Part shown: positions 1-7,712 of the stretch, piece by piece
Position numbering within the stretch: the first letter of the stretch is position 1
Layout: each line of letters opens with the position of its first letter
Assembly (NCBI GenBank): GCA_041481895.1
Contig: JBGPCQ010000028.1
Coordinates: forward strand, 1 to 24,513
DNA: 24,513 nt
Direction: 5' to 3'
Origin: JAMPXD01 sp041481895
Lineage (GTDB): Bacteria > Desulfobacterota > Desulfuromonadia > Geobacterales > Geobacteraceae
Notes under the pieces: model-generated
Database searches by the model: none
Seen by the model: the letters and a program-made list of their open reading frames with translations, nothing else
What the model was told of the DNA's origin: nothing
Translations under genes and position numbers: made by a program

Positions 1-1
1 A

Positions 2-73
2 TATATCGTCTATGATGCTCTCGCCTTCCCCGTGAAGCTTTTCGTCACCAGAGTGTCCGTCGGCTTTTTGTAG
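2..73 (+). CDS. C-terminal tail of an unidentified upstream gene (partial)
   Basis: A frame is open from the window edge to a TAG at 71-73 (23 codons), with mostly C or G in third positions like the genes that follow. The tail is hydrophobic and ends FVTRVSVGFL. It lies 73 bases before the dehydrogenase start on the same strand, so it would be the preceding gene of the polysaccharide locus. The fragment is too short to name a family, and an open frame of this length can occur by chance. Confidence 0.3.
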   Translation, partial: YIVYDALAFPVKLFVTRVSVGFL

Positions 74-146
74 ACGATCGGGATTGCAGTGGTGCGGGAG
101 GGAAACATCATCTGTTTCTAGTCTGACATATATTTGGAGAAATGCT

Positions 147-1433
147 ATGCACTACGATAGAACCATCTCGGTCATCGGTCTCGGCTACGTGGGGCTCCCC
201 GTTGCCGTAGCCTTCGGTAAGGTGAGGAAAACCATCGGTTTCGACATCGATCCTGCCCGCATCCAGGAGTTGAAGGAGTTTCATGACCGGACCTGCGAGG
301 TTTTACCGGAAGAGCTTCAGGCCGCCGATATCCTCTTTACCGACCGGATCGAGGACCTCAAAAGGGCAGACTTTCATATCGTCGCCGTTCCCACCCCCAT
401 CGACGCGGCGAACCAGCCCGATCTCTCCCTCATGCTCAAGGCCTCGGAAACAGTCGGCAAGGCCCTGAAGAAGGGGGACATCGTAGTGTATGAGTCCACG
501 GTCTATCCCGGGGTCACCGAGGACGAGTGCGTGCCGGTGCTGGAAAGGGTGTCGGGCCTCAGATGCGGGTTCGATTTCAAGGTCGGTTACAGCCCGGAGC
601 GGATCAATCCGGGGGACCGGGAGCATACCTTCTGCAAAATCAAAAAAGTGGTGTCGGGACAGGATGCCGAAACGCTCGAGATCGTCGCCCGGGTGTACGA
701 ATCGGTGGTGACGGCGGGTGTCCACCGGGCACCGGGGATAAAGGTGGCGGAGGCGGCCAAGGTGATCGAAAATACCCAGCGCGACCTGAATATCGCCCTG
801 ATGAACGAACTGGCCATCATTTTTGACCGTCTCGGGATCGACACCGGTGATGTGCTGGAGGCCGCCGGCACCAAGTGGAATTTCCTCAAATTTAAGCCGG
901 GGCTCGTGGGGGGGCACTGTATCGGCGTTGACCCCTACTACCTGACCCACAAGGCGGAGAAAATCGGCTACATCCCCCAGGTGATCCTCGCCGGGCGGCG
1001 GATCAACGACGGCATGGGGAAGTTTGTCGCCCAGCGGGCGATCAAGGAGATGATCCTCGCCGGGCATCAGGTTCTGGGGAGCACCGTCACCGTCCTCGGC
1101 CTGACCTTCAAGGAGGACTGCCCGGACCTGCGCAATTCAAAGGTGATCGATATCATTCGCGAACTGCAGGACTACGGTGTGAAGGTGCAGGTTCACGACC
1201 CGCAGGCAGACCCTGTCGCGGCCGCCCATGAATACGGCGTATCGCTTATACCGATCGATGAATTGCAGCCCGCGGCAGCGGTCATCCTGGCCGTGGCGCA
1301 CCGGTTGTACCGGGAGTGGTCGGCAGCCGACCTGACCCGGTTGCTGGAGAAGAATCCGGTGCTGATCGATGTCAAGGGGATATTCGATACTTCCGCACTG
1401 GAGAGTGCGGGGATGCGGGTCTGGAGATTATAG
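147..1433 (+). CDS. UDP-N-acetyl-D-hexosamine dehydrogenase (TviB/WbpA/WbpO family)
   Basis: Predicted cytosolic NAD-dependent dehydrogenase that oxidises C6 of a UDP-HexNAc twice, giving the uronic acid (for example UDP-GalNAcA) for exopolysaccharide. Seen: N-terminal Rossmann motif GLGYVGLP (residues 11-18), the YESTVYPGVTED and GYSPERINPGD blocks of the central region, and the catalytic cysteine Cys258 in GGHCIGVDPYY. Length is 428 aa, usual for the family. The ATG at 147 is chosen because GGAGA lies at 136-140; an upstream in-frame ATG at 84 would add 21 residues with no family character. The stop is 2 bases before the epimerase ATG, so the two are probably coupled. Whether the substrate is the Glc or Gal epimer cannot be read from sequence; the neighbouring C4-epimerase makes either possible. 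Confidence 0.9.
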   Translation: MHYDRTISVIGLGYVGLPVAVAFGKVRKTIGFDIDPARIQELKEFHDRTCEVLPEELQAADILFTDRIEDLKRADFHIVAVPTPIDAANQPDLSLMLKASETVGKALKKGDIVVYESTVYPGVTEDECVPVLERVSGLRCGFDFKVGYSPERINPGDREHTFCKIKKVVSGQDAETLEIVARVYESVVTAGVHRAPGIKVAEAAKVIENTQRDLNIALMNELAIIFDRLGIDTGDVLEAAGTKWNFLKFKPGLVGGHCIGVDPYYLTHKAEKIGYIPQVILAGRRINDGMGKFVAQRAIKEMILAGHQVLGSTVTVLGLTFKEDCPDLRNSKVIDIIRELQDYGVKVQVHDPQADPVAAAHEYGVSLIPIDELQPAAAVILAVAHRLYREWSAADLTRLLEKNPVLIDVKGIFDTSALESAGMRVWRL

Positions 1434-1435
1434 AT

Positions 1436-2464
1436 ATGGACGGGTACGGCAAAATAAGAAACCTTCTGCGGAAAGAGCCAAAGAGATGGCTGATAACCGG
1501 CGTTGCCGGATTTATCGGCTCCAACCTGTTGGAGCACCTTCTGGGGCTCGACCAGATTGTAGTCGGGCTCGACAATTTTTCCACCGGGAAAACCGGGAAC
1601 CTGGCTGAAGTCCGGGATTTGGTGAGCCCGGAGCAGTGGGGACGGTTCACCTTTATTGAAGGGGATATCCGTCAACTCCCCATCTGCCAGCAGGGGTGCA
1701 CGGGTGTGGACTACGTGCTGCACCAAGCGGCACTCGGTTCGGTGCCGCGTTCAATTGAGGATCCGATCACCAGTAATGACAACAATGTCACCGGCACCCT
1801 CAATATGCTCGTCGCCGCACGGGACCAGCGGGTGAGGCGGATGGTGTACGCCGCCAGCAGTTCCACATATGGTGATCATCCGGGGCTTCCCAAGATTGAA
1901 GAGCAGATCGGCAGGCCGTTGTCGCCGTACGCCGTAACCAAGTACGTGAATGAACTGTATGCCGATGTGTTCGCCCGGACGTACGGACTGGAAACTATCG
2001 GCTTGCGGTATTTCAACGTCTTCGGCCGGCGCCAGGACCCAGAAGGTGCTTATGCCGCGGTAGTACCCAAATGGATCGCGGCAATGATCAAGGGTGAAAC
2101 CATTTACATCAACGGGACTGGTGAAACGAGCCGTGACTTCTGCTACGTGGAGAATGTCGTCCAGATGAATCTGTTGGCCGCGACGACACCACGCCAGGAG
2201 GCGGTCAATCAGGTTTACAATACTGCCCTCAATGAACGCACCTCCCTGAATGAGCTGTTTGCCAAACTCTGCCAGCGGCTGCTTCCCTCCTACAGCCACT
2301 TACGCGATTGCCAGCCCGTCTTCCGGGACTTCCGGAAAGGAGACGTGCTCCACTCTCAGGCGGATATCGGAAAGGCGCGGCGACTGTTGGGATTCGACCC
2401 GACCCACACCATTGACCAGGGACTCGACGCCGCGCTGGAATGGTACATGAGAAGCGTTGTTTAA
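1436..2464 (+). CDS. UDP-N-acetylglucosamine 4-epimerase (WbpP/TviC-like SDR)
   Basis: Extended short-chain dehydrogenase/reductase predicted to interconvert UDP-GlcNAc(A) and UDP-GalNAc(A) through a 4-keto intermediate, using bound NAD. Seen: NAD-binding GVAGFIGS (residues 22-29), the serine block AASSSTYGD (139-147), catalytic YAVTK with Tyr165 and Lys169, and the GLRYFNVFGRRQDP substrate loop typical of WbpP/GalE relatives. Length is 342 aa, like WbpP. The start at 1436 has GGAG at 1423-1426; longer in-frame starts would overlap the dehydrogenase. Together with the dehydrogenase it forms the standard two-gene route to a HexNAc uronic acid, as in Vi antigen or O6 antigen synthesis. The 12-base gap to prsK suggests co-transcription with the regulatory genes. 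Confidence 0.88.
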   Translation: MDGYGKIRNLLRKEPKRWLITGVAGFIGSNLLEHLLGLDQIVVGLDNFSTGKTGNLAEVRDLVSPEQWGRFTFIEGDIRQLPICQQGCTGVDYVLHQAALGSVPRSIEDPITSNDNNVTGTLNMLVAARDQRVRRMVYAASSSTYGDHPGLPKIEEQIGRPLSPYAVTKYVNELYADVFARTYGLETIGLRYFNVFGRRQDPEGAYAAVVPKWIAAMIKGETIYINGTGETSRDFCYVENVVQMNLLAATTPRQEAVNQVYNTALNERTSLNELFAKLCQRLLPSYSHLRDCQPVFRDFRKGDVLHSQADIGKARRLLGFDPTHTIDQGLDAALEWYMRSVV

Positions 2465-2476
2465 GCGAACGGACAA

Positions 2477-4543
2477 ATGATGCAAACCGCCATATCCATA
2501 ACCGCGATCTTACTTGCCGCTCTCTATCCCCTCTATTTCCTCGTCCGCAAGGAGAAGAGTGCCCTACCCTTCCCCTCGGCAGCCGCCGTTCTGGCTGCCG
2601 CCGCCCTGGAGTTCTGCGACCTGCTGACGCTGCTCAATCCTGACAGTCTCTTCTTCTGGAAGAAGCTCGCCCTGGCGGTCGAGGCCTTGCTCCCGCCGGT
2701 ATGGCTCTGGTTCACCCTCACCTACGCCCGGCAGAACGAATCCCGGTCAATCTCTCTGGTGCAGCGCCTCCTCTTGACCGCTTCGCCCCTCTTTGCCGTC
2801 AGCGTCCTCCTCATCCCCATTACATCATTTTTTTACTCACCCGATTTCGCCGCGGAAAGGGTTCTCTTCCTCGGCAACGCCGGCTTCATCTTCTATCTAC
2901 TGCTCCTCATTTTCCTGGTCATTGCCCTCATCAACCTGGAGACGACCCTGACAAGCGCCACCCTCGCCTCCCGCTGGAAGATTAAGTTCGAGTTGCTTGG
3001 TGCCGGGGCGCTGCTTGCTGTCATGATCTTTTACTACAGTCAGGGTCTCCTCTTCAGAACTATCAACATGAACCTCGTTCCGGCCAGAACGGTGGTCCTC
3101 ATCATCGCCGTGACGATGATGGCATATTCCCGTCTGCACCGGGGGAACGGGGTCAAGATATACGTATCACGGCAGATGGCATTTAAATCGGTGGTCCTGC
3201 TCGCGGTCGGGGTCTACCTGCTGGGGCTCGGTCTGATGGGAGAAGGGATGAAGCACTTCGGCGACGGCTTTCAGCGGGCCATGGTGATCGCCGTCCTCTT
3301 CGCGGCCGGACTCGGTCTGGTCGTCACCCTCCTTTCGGAAATGGTCAGGCGGAAGGTCCGGGTCTTCATCCACAAGAATTTCTACCGGAACAAGTACGAT
3401 TACCGGACACAGTGGCTACAGTTCACCGACCGCCTTGCCGCATCGCAAAGCGGCGATGACCTCCTGCGCTCGATCGTCATGGGGTGCTGCGACACCTTCG
3501 GTATGGGATGCGGGGCGCTGTTCCTCCTCGACCACGAACGGCAAGTCTACCGGCAGACGGCGGGGAACGCGATTGAATCAGCTCCCGTAGCCTTCCGGGA
3601 GGGAGACGCCGTCATTGCCGGCATCGCCGGCGGCACATGGGTCTCCGACCTCCGGGAGGAACGCCCGGAGATCGGAGATGACGACCAAAAAGCGTTCTTC
3701 AGGGCCAACGCAGTTTCTTTCATTATTCCTCTGGTGATGAAGGAAGCGGTGGACGGTTTCATCGTCCTGGGCAGACCCGTTAACAGGGAAGAAACGTACA
3801 ACTATGAAGATTTCGACCTCATGAAAACCCTCGCCCGTCAGGCCGCATCCGCCCTGCTGAACCTCCGCCTCTCGGACCAGCTGACCCGCTCGCGGGAGAT
3901 GGCGGCAATCGGGAAAGTTTCCGCTTTCGTGATGCACGACCTGAAGAACCTGGTCTCCGCCATGTCGCTCATGCTCGAAAATGCCCAGGAATACATCGCC
4001 GTTCCCGAATTCCAGAAGGATCTGCTCGCCTCCCTCGGCAATACCGTGACCAAGATGAACTCCCTGATCGCCCGCTTGAAGCACTTGCCGGAGAAGGATA
4101 TGCTGCATCGCGCCCCGGTTGATCTTCTGCAGTTGGCATATGACACCGCGGCGCTGATCAAGGGGGGGAATCTGCAGGTGACCGGCGCTCCCGTTATTGC
4201 CGAGGTCGACCGGGACGAGTTCCAGAAGGTGGCGCTCAACCTGATGCTGAATGCCGTGGAGGCCACGGCGGGCAAACGGCCGGTGGCGGTGGAGGTGGGA
4301 GGAGCAAAGACCCCCTTCTTCCGGGTGACTGATGAGGGGTGCGGCATCCCGGATGATTTCCTCCACAACAGCTTGTTCACCCCCTTCCGGAGCACAAAGA
4401 AGAAGGGATTGGGGATCGGGCTCTACCAGTGCAAGCAGATCGTCGAGGCCCACGGCGGCAAGATCGAAGTAATGAGCGAACTCGACCGGGGTTCGGAATT
4501 TACGGTCTGGCTACCGAAGGTGAATAGCGACGCTTTACAATAA
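2477..4543 (+). CDS. prsK: PEP-CTERM system sensor histidine kinase PrsK
   Basis: Inner-membrane sensor kinase of the exosortase/PEP-CTERM system. Seen: about eight hydrophobic helices across residues 1-290, a GAF-like region at about 315-460, a phosphoacceptor helix with His487 in FVMHDLKNLVS, and an HATPase domain with N box NLMLNAVEAT (588-597), G1 box DEGCGIP (619-625) and G2 box GLGIGL (644-649). Length 688 aa fits the PrsK family. Two ATGs in tandem (2477, 2480) could serve; the Shine-Dalgarno signal is weak, consistent with coupling to the epimerase 12 bases upstream. It is followed 40 bases later by the response regulator, its expected partner. The signal sensed is not evident from the sequence. 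Confidence 0.9.
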   Translation: MMQTAISITAILLAALYPLYFLVRKEKSALPFPSAAAVLAAAALEFCDLLTLLNPDSLFFWKKLALAVEALLPPVWLWFTLTYARQNESRSISLVQRLLLTASPLFAVSVLLIPITSFFYSPDFAAERVLFLGNAGFIFYLLLLIFLVIALINLETTLTSATLASRWKIKFELLGAGALLAVMIFYYSQGLLFRTINMNLVPARTVVLIIAVTMMAYSRLHRGNGVKIYVSRQMAFKSVVLLAVGVYLLGLGLMGEGMKHFGDGFQRAMVIAVLFAAGLGLVVTLLSEMVRRKVRVFIHKNFYRNKYDYRTQWLQFTDRLAASQSGDDLLRSIVMGCCDTFGMGCGALFLLDHERQVYRQTAGNAIESAPVAFREGDAVIAGIAGGTWVSDLREERPEIGDDDQKAFFRANAVSFIIPLVMKEAVDGFIVLGRPVNREETYNYEDFDLMKTLARQAASALLNLRLSDQLTRSREMAAIGKVSAFVMHDLKNLVSAMSLMLENAQEYIAVPEFQKDLLASLGNTVTKMNSLIARLKHLPEKDMLHRAPVDLLQLAYDTAALIKGGNLQVTGAPVIAEVDRDEFQKVALNLMLNAVEATAGKRPVAVEVGGAKTPFFRVTDEGCGIPDDFLHNSLFTPFRSTKKKGLGIGLYQCKQIVEAHGGKIEVMSELDRGSEFTVWLPKVNSDALQ

Positions 4544-4583
4544 ATCAATCTGTTTAAATACTTTTTTCAGGATAAAGGCACCC

Positions 4584-5972
4584 ATGGAAAAACTGATGAT
4601 CGTCGAAGACAGCGAAGATATCCGCGGCCAGCTCCGCTGGGGGCTCGGCAAGGAATACGAGGTCCTTGCAGCCGGTGACCGCGAAGAGGCGCTCGCCCTT
4701 TTCAGGAAGCATTCCCCGAAAGTGGTCACCCTCGACCTCGGCCTCCCCCCTGATGAGGACGGCTCTGAGGAAGGGTTTCGCTGCCTCGAAGAGATTCTGT
4801 GCCTCGGCCCATCCACCAAGGTGATCGTGATCACCGGCAATGAAGAGAGGGAAAACGCCCTCAGGGCCGTGCAGAGCGGAGCATACGATTTTTACGGGAA
4901 ACCGGTCGAGATCGGTGAGCTGAAGATAATTCTCAGAAGGGCGTATCACCTCTCCGCCATCGAGGCGGAAAACTCGCGCCTGCAGTCCGCACTGGGGGAG
5001 CAGAACTTCGGCTTGGGAGGGATAATCGGCCACTCACCCCGCATGCAGGAGGTCTTCTCCTCCATCCGCAAAGTCGCCGCGTCGGACGTACCGGTCATGA
5101 TCACGGGAGAAAGCGGCACCGGCAAGGAAATGGTCGCCAGGGCAATCCACGGCCTGAGCCTGAGAAAAGGGACAACATTCATCCCGATCAACTGCGGGGC
5201 CATCCCCGAAAACCTCCTCGAGTCGGAGCTGTTCGGAGTCGAGAAGGGCGCCTTCACCGGAGCCCATGCCCGCGTGCAGGGTAAAGTCGAATACGCCCAC
5301 AAGGGGACCCTCCTCCTCGACGAAATCGGCGAACTTCCCCTCAATCTCCAGGTAAAGCTCCTCCGTTTCCTTCAGGAAAAGGTGATCCAGCGTGTCGGGG
5401 GGAGAGAGGACATTGTCGTGGACGCGAGGATCATTGCCGCCACCAACAGGAACATCATCAAAGAGACGGAGAAAGGGACTTTCCGGGAAGACCTCTTCTA
5501 CCGGATAGCCGTCATCAACATCAACCTCCCCCCCCTGCGGGAAAGGGGAGACGACATCATGCTCCTGGCGAACCTGTTTCTCGGGAGGTTTGGCGAGGAG
5601 TTCGGGAAAAAGGTGCGGAGATTCAGCACTGCTGCCGTGAAACTGCTCGAATCGTACGACTGGCCGGGGAATGTGCGTGAATTGGAGAACAAGGTGCAAA
5701 GAGCGGTCATCATGTCCGACTCCGCCCTCCTCGAACCCGATTCGCTCGGTTTTTCCCTGAAACCGGCGCGTGAGAAGTTATCGGCAGCAGCGGCGATGAC
5801 CCTGAAGGATGCCCGGGAGACGACCGAACGGGAGATGATTCTTGTCGCCATCGAAAAACAGGGGGGGAACATGGCGAGAGCCGCCGAGGAGCTGGGAATC
5901 AGCAGGCCGACCCTCTATGACCTCGTCAGGAAACACGGTCTTTCCCAGTCCCTGGGGCACGGTTCGGTGTAA
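4584..5972 (+). CDS. prsR: PEP-CTERM system sigma-54 response regulator PrsR
   Basis: Transcriptional activator of the NtrC class, expected to be phosphorylated by PrsK and to drive sigma-54 promoters of PEP-CTERM and polysaccharide genes. Seen: receiver domain with phospho-acceptor Asp51 in VTLDLGLP and Lys106 in YGKP; AAA+ domain with Walker A GESGTGKE (175-182), an intact GAFTGA loop (222-227) needed for sigma-54 contact, and Walker B LLLDEIGE (243-250); Fis-type helix-turn-helix at about 428-451. Length 462 aa matches the family. The leader TTTAAATACTTTTTTC upstream is AT-rich with only AAAGG as ribosome site. It is the last gene of this operon, followed by a hairpin terminator. Candidate binding sites are at 7574-7611 and 10297-10337. 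Confidence 0.92.
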   Translation: MEKLMIVEDSEDIRGQLRWGLGKEYEVLAAGDREEALALFRKHSPKVVTLDLGLPPDEDGSEEGFRCLEEILCLGPSTKVIVITGNEERENALRAVQSGAYDFYGKPVEIGELKIILRRAYHLSAIEAENSRLQSALGEQNFGLGGIIGHSPRMQEVFSSIRKVAASDVPVMITGESGTGKEMVARAIHGLSLRKGTTFIPINCGAIPENLLESELFGVEKGAFTGAHARVQGKVEYAHKGTLLLDEIGELPLNLQVKLLRFLQEKVIQRVGGREDIVVDARIIAATNRNIIKETEKGTFREDLFYRIAVININLPPLRERGDDIMLLANLFLGRFGEEFGKKVRRFSTAAVKLLESYDWPGNVRELENKVQRAVIMSDSALLEPDSLGFSLKPAREKLSAAAAMTLKDARETTEREMILVAIEKQGGNMARAAEELGISRPTLYDLVRKHGLSQSLGHGSV

Positions 5973-6002
5973 ATAAACCCGGTCAATCAAACGCTTCGCG
6001 TA

Positions 6003-6024
6003 GGGGGCTTTTTGCCCCCATTTC
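6003..6024 (+). terminator. Intrinsic terminator of the prsK-prsR operon
   Basis: A six-base-pair GC-only hairpin (GGGGGC, loop TTTTT, GCCCCC) at 6003-6019 begins 31 bases after the prsR stop and is followed by a T-rich stretch. The T run is short and interrupted, so efficiency is uncertain. Confidence 0.6.
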
Positions 6025-6047
6025 ATTTTCAGATAATTTCGAGCTAT

Positions 6048-6082
6048 TAGTTTCTCTTCCGGAAACGCCGGATGAGAAACTA
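6048..6082. terminator. Long imperfect hairpin between convergent genes, probable bidirectional terminator
   Basis: TAGTTTCTC (6048-6056) pairs with GAGAAACTA (6074-6082). After one T-T mismatch, TCCGG (6058-6062) pairs with CCGGA (6068-6072) around loop AAACG. It sits between prsR (+) and the receiver-PilZ gene (-), 12 bases past the stop of the latter. A T run on the + strand (6092-6096) lies 9 bases beyond it. It may act as a terminator or as an RNA 3' end stabiliser; a dispersed repeat is another possibility. Confidence 0.45.
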
Positions 6083-6094
6083 GAGTTACAGTTT

Positions 6095-6823
6095 TTACCA
6101 GAACGGCATTAACGCCTCATTTCTTATAAACTGGCTGATAGCGTCCATGTCGTCTAAAGAGGTACCGAGGAATTCAATCCCTATTCCAACAGGGAGATTT
6201 GGTTTTATTTTTAACTCAGGATGATTTATCCAGGCAACTCTCCCTTCAGTTCTAATGGTTTTATCTTTATTGGGCAAGATAAATTCTACAGTCAATGGAG
6301 TATCAACGGCAAGAAAATTACCGGTTTCGACAAACATCCCGCCGGTACTCATGTTAACGGAATAGTCGGTGCGAAGCGACCCTTGATCTGTGCCATATTG
6401 AACGCGCAGGTGAGTGACGAATCTGGGAGTTTTTCTGTGCCTTATGTTGAGAAATTTGTGGGCTATGGCCAATAAATAATGACGATTAATCGGCTTGATA
6501 ATAATGTCATCACAGCCAGCCTGTAAACATCGTTCAAAATCTTCCGCATTTACACCGTCGGTTATCATTATGACAGGAATTTCACCAAGCACCTCATCGG
6601 ATTTTATGGTATAGCAGCATTTGTCACCGCTGATATCCGACAAAGAGATATCCATAAAAACAAGGTCGGGTCTTTCGTTCCTGACGATCTCGATGGCTTC
6701 AGTACCGCTACAGGCCTTCAATAACGTATAATCACCCGTATTAATAAAAGTCTTTTCCTGTTCAAGAAAAAGTTGAACATCAGATACAAGCAATATCTTC
6801 CTCTTGATCATTTCGTTTTTCAT
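6095..6823 (-). CDS. Response regulator: receiver domain fused to PilZ (c-di-GMP binding)
   Basis: Two-domain cytosolic protein of 242 aa. The N-terminal receiver has the phospho-acceptor in VFMDISLSD (Asp58), ITDG (87-90) and Lys110 in IIKP. The usual acidic pair after beta-1 is reduced to one residue (VSD, Asp15), so phosphorylation chemistry could be altered. The C-terminal PilZ domain has the RxxxR motif (Arg130, Arg134 in RKTPR) and NMSTGG (157-162), matching [D/N]xSxxG, so c-di-GMP binding is expected. There is no DNA-binding domain; output is probably by protein contact, as in motility or exopolysaccharide control. Start choice is uncertain: AAGGAG at 6826-6831 is only 2 bases from the ATG at 6823 and 14 from the next ATG at 6811; a TTG start at 6865 is also possible. 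It lies 75 bases behind the small PilZ gene, likely the same transcript. Confidence 0.85.
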   Translation of the reverse strand: MKNEMIKRKILLVSDVQLFLEQEKTFINTGDYTLLKACSGTEAIEIVRNERPDLVFMDISLSDISGDKCCYTIKSDEVLGEIPVIMITDGVNAEDFERCLQAGCDDIIIKPINRHYLLAIAHKFLNIRHRKTPRFVTHLRVQYGTDQGSLRTDYSVNMSTGGMFVETGNFLAVDTPLTVEFILPNKDKTIRTEGRVAWINHPELKIKPNLPVGIGIEFLGTSLDDMDAISQFIRNEALMPFW

Positions 6824-6897
6824 TACTCCTTCTTTATGTGCGGAAATTCTTTCAACGGCCTGCAAGAAACCGGTCGTAACCCATGTCCGACAGGTTC

Positions 6898-7209
6898 CTA
6901 GGCATTTGCCTGGTTAATGAAGGATAGCAAAGTCCAAAAGTTCTTATGATCAAGATTATCGAATTGGAAGGCAATCCCATTATTCTCGATTCTAACTGCG
7001 ACTACATTGGCTGCTATTGTAATATTAGTTGAGTTGCCGGTTAAAGGGACATTAACTTCCAATGTACCCCCAACCTCCATGTTGTTATTTGTCCTGAGAA
7101 ATAATCCGCCCATACAAATATTCTCCAACATGCCGGCAAAGAAACCATCCTTTGTCATTACTGCAGTCACACCCTCAATGTTTAACCTGCGGAAAAATCT
7201 TTTTTCCAT
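6898..7209 (-). CDS. Small stand-alone PilZ domain protein
   Basis: A 103-aa single-domain protein expected to bind c-di-GMP and act as an adaptor. Seen: the RxxxR motif near the N-terminus (Arg4 and Arg8 in RFFRR), then NICMGG (30-35), which fits [D/N]xSxxG except that serine is replaced by Cys32, and a C-terminal beta-rich part ending in an amphipathic helix. The start at 7209 follows the weak purine signal GAG. It precedes the receiver-PilZ gene on the same strand. Upstream is a leader of about 190 bases with two hairpins, a candidate sigma-54 promoter at 7411-7425, and a pair of putative enhancer sites at 7574-7611. A degenerate PilZ that no longer binds c-di-GMP cannot be excluded because of the serine change. 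Confidence 0.78.
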   Translation of the reverse strand: MEKRFFRRLNIEGVTAVMTKDGFFAGMLENICMGGLFLRTNNNMEVGGTLEVNVPLTGNSTNITIAANVVAVRIENNGIAFQFDNLDHKNFWTLLSFINQANA

Positions 7210-7399
7210 AGATTACGCTCATTCAAAACAAAGGCTCTTCAACGTTGACAGGTTAAGGGCTATCACGGGGAAAAAAGATACTAGTACGTGTAACGCATAT
7301 TTTTTCGTAGAGCGGGCAAGCGGTTTCTTGGTTTGCCCGCGTGGATTAGTGGGCAGATGGCCCACCCTCCAGTTGACTTAAGGTTTACATGGTTCCAGG
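7210..7399 (-). ncRNA. Predicted structured 5' leader of the PilZ operon
   Basis: If transcription starts about 12 bases after the -12 element, the RNA runs from about 7399 to the ATG at 7209. Two hairpins can be read on the - strand: GTGGGC-CATCT-GCCCAC (7365-7349) and GCGGGCAA with TTGCCCGC around a 13-base loop (7340-7312). The second contains GGGCAAACC, reminiscent of the first conserved block of c-di-GMP-I riboswitches, but the second block GACGCAAAGCC and the tetraloop-receptor layout are absent. No known riboswitch class is recognised. The leader boundaries are inferred, not observed. Confidence 0.35.
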
Positions 7400-7410
7400 A
7401 TAATTTGCAC

Positions 7411-7425
7411 GCAATATTTGCACCA
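7411..7425 (-). promoter_or_regulatory. Candidate sigma-54 (-24/-12) promoter for the PilZ pair
   Basis: On the - strand the sequence reads TGGTGCAAATATTGC. The TGG and TTGC elements and the GG-to-GC spacing match TGGCACNNNNNTTGC exactly, with C-to-T and A-to-G changes inside the -24 block. Predicted start of transcription is near 7399. Two copies of a shared motif lie about 180 bp upstream at 7574-7611, as expected for an enhancer-dependent promoter. Confidence 0.55.
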
Positions 7426-7573
7426 TTAAACTAACCCACCATAAGATGCGGAGTATCTTTCAGTCTTGCGCCGCTATATACAGCGGATTATTCCCCCCAC
7501 ACAAGTGCGGAGAATTTTAACTCGAATAGATTATAAATTGTTTTTATTAAATCTAGCCCGGAATAAATCAGCT

Positions 7574-7611
7574 CTGTAAACTTGTCCAACAATTATGTAA
7601 AAATATCCGTC
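7574..7611. promoter_or_regulatory. Tandem pair of putative PrsR-type enhancer sites
   Basis: Two direct copies of a 17-mer, CTGTAAACTTGTCCAAC (7574-7590) and ATGTAAAAATATCCGTC (7595-7611), start 21 bp apart, which places them on the same helix face. They match the two arms of the dyad at 10297-10337 at 14/17 and 13/17 positions. Shared pattern of all four: nTGTAAAmwTnwCCrwC. Assignment to PrsR is inferred from position, sigma-54 context and gene neighbourhood. Confidence 0.5.
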
Positions 7612-7638
7612 ACTTGTTTATATCTATTTCTGTATCTC

Positions 7639-7712
7639 GGCAGCAATGTCCGGTTGAAAATTGCACCCCCTGAAGGGGAGGAGTTCCCGCCAATTGCAAG
7701 GACCTGACTGCC
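7639..7712. repeat. 74-base element with nested inverted repeats
   Basis: GGCAG (7639-7643) pairs with CTGCC (7708-7712), GTCC (7648-7651) with GGAC (7700-7703), TTG (7654-7656) with CAA (7697-7699), and CCCC/GGGG form an inner loop around TGAA. AATTGCA occurs in both halves. It could be a small mobile-element remnant (the TTGAAAATTGCACC part recalls ends of IS21-type elements) or a folded RNA. Identity is unknown. Confidence 0.3.

Noticed and set aside
7312..7345. c-di-GMP-I (GEMM) riboswitch on the - strand, suggested by GGGCAAACC before PilZ genes
   Set aside because: The second conserved block (GACGCAAAGCC) and the P3 features are missing; only the first block is similar. Kept only as an unassigned structured leader.
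7652..7664. Sigma-54-like GGTTGAAAATTGC on the + strand just after the motif pair
   Set aside because: The GG-to-GC spacing is one base too short for sigma-54, and no + strand gene follows.
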